The notes below the pieces were generated by a model. That model was not told the DNA's origin. It made no database searches and worked only from the letters and a program-made list of their open reading frames with translations. 7,072 nt of DNA from an uncultured Chlorobiaceae bacterium (GTDB lineage: Bacteria > Bacteroidota > Chlorobiia > Chlorobiales > Chlorobiaceae). Both the position numbers and the translations under genes were made by a program. Numbering within the stretch: position 1 is the stretch's first letter; each line of letters starts with the position of its first letter. Shown here in pieces: positions 5,836 to 7,072 of this stretch. The stretch is from contig CAIVCU010000270.1 in NCBI GenBank assembly GCA_903904495.1, positions 1-7,072 on the forward strand, written 5' to 3'.

Positions 5836-6103
5836 GCAAATAAAAATTCAAACAGTAAGTGCTATAAGGTGAATATGCTGCAGATCTATAGCAGTAATGT
5901 ACATCCGGAGCAGAGACTCTCCAATAATTCCAAGGGTGTGATGATGTCGATATGAAAAAGAGTTACAGGATTTTTTATTTAAGAGACTCCCTTTTTTGCA
6001 AACACAGAGGCTAATTGTTACAATAAATAAACAAGCATTAAAAAAAGCAGGAATACTGCGGCAACTCTTTCTTTTGCTTCAGTTAACTTTAATCTTTTAG
6101 TCC
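5836..6103. other. Divergent intergenic region between the SRPBCC cassette and the PsiE-like gene
   Basis: These 268 bases hold no convincing gene. A plus-strand promoter candidate lies at 5996-6024. For the minus strand I see A/T-rich -10-like sequences (for example TATAGA and TATAGC read on the minus strand within 5861-5892) but no matching -35. Inverted hexamers GCTATA (5861-5866) and TATAGC (5887-5892) and the imperfect dyad CTGC...GCAG (5878-5894) lie 26-59 bases upstream of the SRPBCC start, where an operator could sit. A small stem, GCAG (6047-6050) with CTGC (6056-6059), would lie in the 5' leader of the PsiE-like gene. Confidence 0.55.
5996..6024 (+). promoter_or_regulatory. Sigma-70-type promoter candidate for the PsiE-like gene
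   Basis: TTGCAA (5996-6001, 4 of 6 consensus) and TACAAT (6019-6024, 5 of 6) are separated by an optimal 17 bases. Transcription would begin near 6031, giving a leader of about 73 bases before the ATG at 6104. The -10 is embedded in an 11-base palindrome, ATTGT-T-ACAAT (6014-6024), which could be an operator. This is a sequence match only. Confidence 0.5.
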
Positions 6104-6616
6104 ATGATATCATCTTTCGAAGATCGCCTGTTAGGTGCTCTCCATGCCTTTAATCATATCCTCCACGCTTTTCTGGCCATAGCACTGGTGCTTGCAAGCA
6201 TGATGGTATTGTGGGAGTTTGCCATGGCTGTTGTTCATTCATTTGAGATGAATAATCTTGCTCATGGTTTTCTGCAGGCACTGGGAACCTTATTTATTGT
6301 GTGGACCCTTTCGAGTCTTATTTCTGCTGAAATCAATTATGTCCAGACCGGCGTATTCCATGTGGTAGTTTTCATTGAAGTTGCCATGATAACTCTGCTT
6401 CGCCAGCTGATAGTTGAGCCGGTTCGTACTGCTACCGCCGGTCAGAATGTTGAACAGCTTACCAATCCATGGCATTACGGACTCCTGCTTGCCTCTCTTC
6501 TTGTTATCGGTATCCTGCACAAACTGGTGACTAGTTCAGAAAAAAAAAGCTTTGATCAGGACCTTGCAGCCTCCCATTACATTATACCCGACAACCAAAA
6601 AAACGATCTTCATTAG
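6104..6616 (+). CDS. PsiE-family (phosphate-starvation-inducible type) integral membrane protein
   Basis: This 170-residue inner-membrane protein has four predicted helices: about 19-43, 54-74, 84-104 and 122-142. The layout and motifs fit the PsiE family: a first helix with LWEF, a second ending SLISAEINYVQTG, a third with an acidic residue (Glu92 in VVVFIEVAMITLLRQLI), and a fourth preceded by NPWHYG. E. coli PsiE is induced by phosphate starvation, but its molecular function is unknown. Membership does not show phosphate control here, and I see no clear Pho box. The C-terminal tail (143-170) is hydrophilic and likely cytoplasmic. The start at 6104 has no Shine-Dalgarno, but its 14-base leader resembles that of the next gene. 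The downstream gene begins 48 bases after the stop, so the two may be cotranscribed. Confidence 0.8.
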   Translation: MISSFEDRLLGALHAFNHILHAFLAIALVLASMMVLWEFAMAVVHSFEMNNLAHGFLQALGTLFIVWTLSSLISAEINYVQTGVFHVVVFIEVAMITLLRQLIVEPVRTATAGQNVEQLTNPWHYGLLLASLLVIGILHKLVTSSEKKSFDQDLAASHYIIPDNQKNDLH

Positions 6617-6664
6617 TTATTATACGTCCTGTAGGGCCTGTAACTCACTCTAATCTTTCAGCTT

Positions 6665-7072
6665 ATGATTACTTCCACAACACTAGATTTTCTCTCGAAC
6701 CTGAAAGCCAATAACATCAAGGCATGGTTTGATGAACACAGAGAGGAGTATCAGAAGGCGCAGGGTGATTTTTTGGATACTGTCGTGCAACTGCTTACCC
6801 TGCTGACTTCATTCGATGTTGATATTGCCGCTTCATATCTCGATCCAAAATCGTGTATCATGCGCATAAACAGGGATATACGTTTTTCAAAAGACAAAAC
6901 GCCCTATAAAACGAACTTCTTTGCCTTCATCAACAAGGGTGGTAGAAAAAGCCCTTATGCCGGATATTATCTTCATATAGAACCTGGAGCCACATTTATC
7001 GGCGGAGGTATCTATATACCTGAAACAGCTGTTCTCGATCAGATAAGGCGGGAAATTGACGGCTCTTTCAGA
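6665..7072 (+). CDS. DUF2461/TIGR02453 family protein, N-terminal part (runs off window)
   Basis: An open frame from ATG 6665 continues to the window end, giving 136 codons of a family whose members are usually about 210-230 residues, so roughly the last third is missing. It starts MITSTTLDFLSNLKANNIKAWFDEHR, the usual opening where a short helical segment precedes the NxxxWFxxxR/xxY element. RINRDIRFSKDKTPYK (67-82) is the hallmark of the family, followed by GYYLHIEPG (100-108) and FIGGGIYIP (111-119). No biochemical function is established to my knowledge. No signal peptide or membrane segment is visible, so it is probably cytoplasmic. No frameshift or stop interrupts the visible part. Confidence 0.9.
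   Translation, partial: MITSTTLDFLSNLKANNIKAWFDEHREEYQKAQGDFLDTVVQLLTLLTSFDVDIAASYLDPKSCIMRINRDIRFSKDKTPYKTNFFAFINKGGRKSPYAGYYLHIEPGATFIGGGIYIPETAVLDQIRREIDGSFR

Noticed and set aside
6016..6033. CRP/FNR-like site TGTT-N10-AACA upstream of the PsiE-like gene
   Set aside because: Only the four outer bases on each side pair; the inner half-sites do not match a known consensus, and such short dyads are common in A/T-rich DNA.

Overview
The window most resembles a green sulfur bacterium (Chlorobiaceae: Chlorobium, Pelodictyon or Prosthecochloris type). This is inferred from the gene families present, the near absence of Shine-Dalgarno sequences, the Gly/Met-rich GroEL tail, a trpA gene separated from trpB, and a short intergenic repeat of a kind I associate from memory with this group. 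No search was run, so genus and species are not claimed.

Left part, plus strand (1-3515): the last codons of groEL and a strong intrinsic terminator with a UUCG loop; queC (7-deazaguanine synthesis); a 130-base gap holding three 22-base tandem units of an intergenic repeat; then a tight three-gene run (gaps of 13 and 11 bases) of a CPBP-family membrane protease, trpA (tryptophan synthase alpha) and a family 2 glycosyltransferase. The run looks like one transcript of functionally unrelated genes.

Middle part, minus strand (3495/3547-5835): a three-gene cassette, read right to left. It holds a 170-residue SRPBCC (START-like) protein without a signal peptide, an extended SDR of the dihydroflavonol reductase/cinnamoyl-CoA reductase type, and a second SRPBCC protein with an N-terminal signal or anchor sequence. 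The two SRPBCC proteins are paralogues that align without gaps over 137 residues. The second has a +1 frameshift in a five-C run right after the shared FFAPP motif: removing one base restores a tail homologous to its paralogue. The cassette suggests processing or carriage of a small hydrophobic molecule on both sides of the inner membrane; the substrate is unknown.

Right part, plus strand (5836-7072): a 268-base divergent intergenic region with a good sigma-70-type promoter candidate, a four-helix PsiE-family membrane protein, and the first 136 codons of a DUF2461/TIGR02453 protein that runs off the window.

Most of the window is ordinary housekeeping sequence. The points worth a second look are the SRPBCC-SDR-SRPBCC cassette, its frameshift, and the tandem intergenic repeat.
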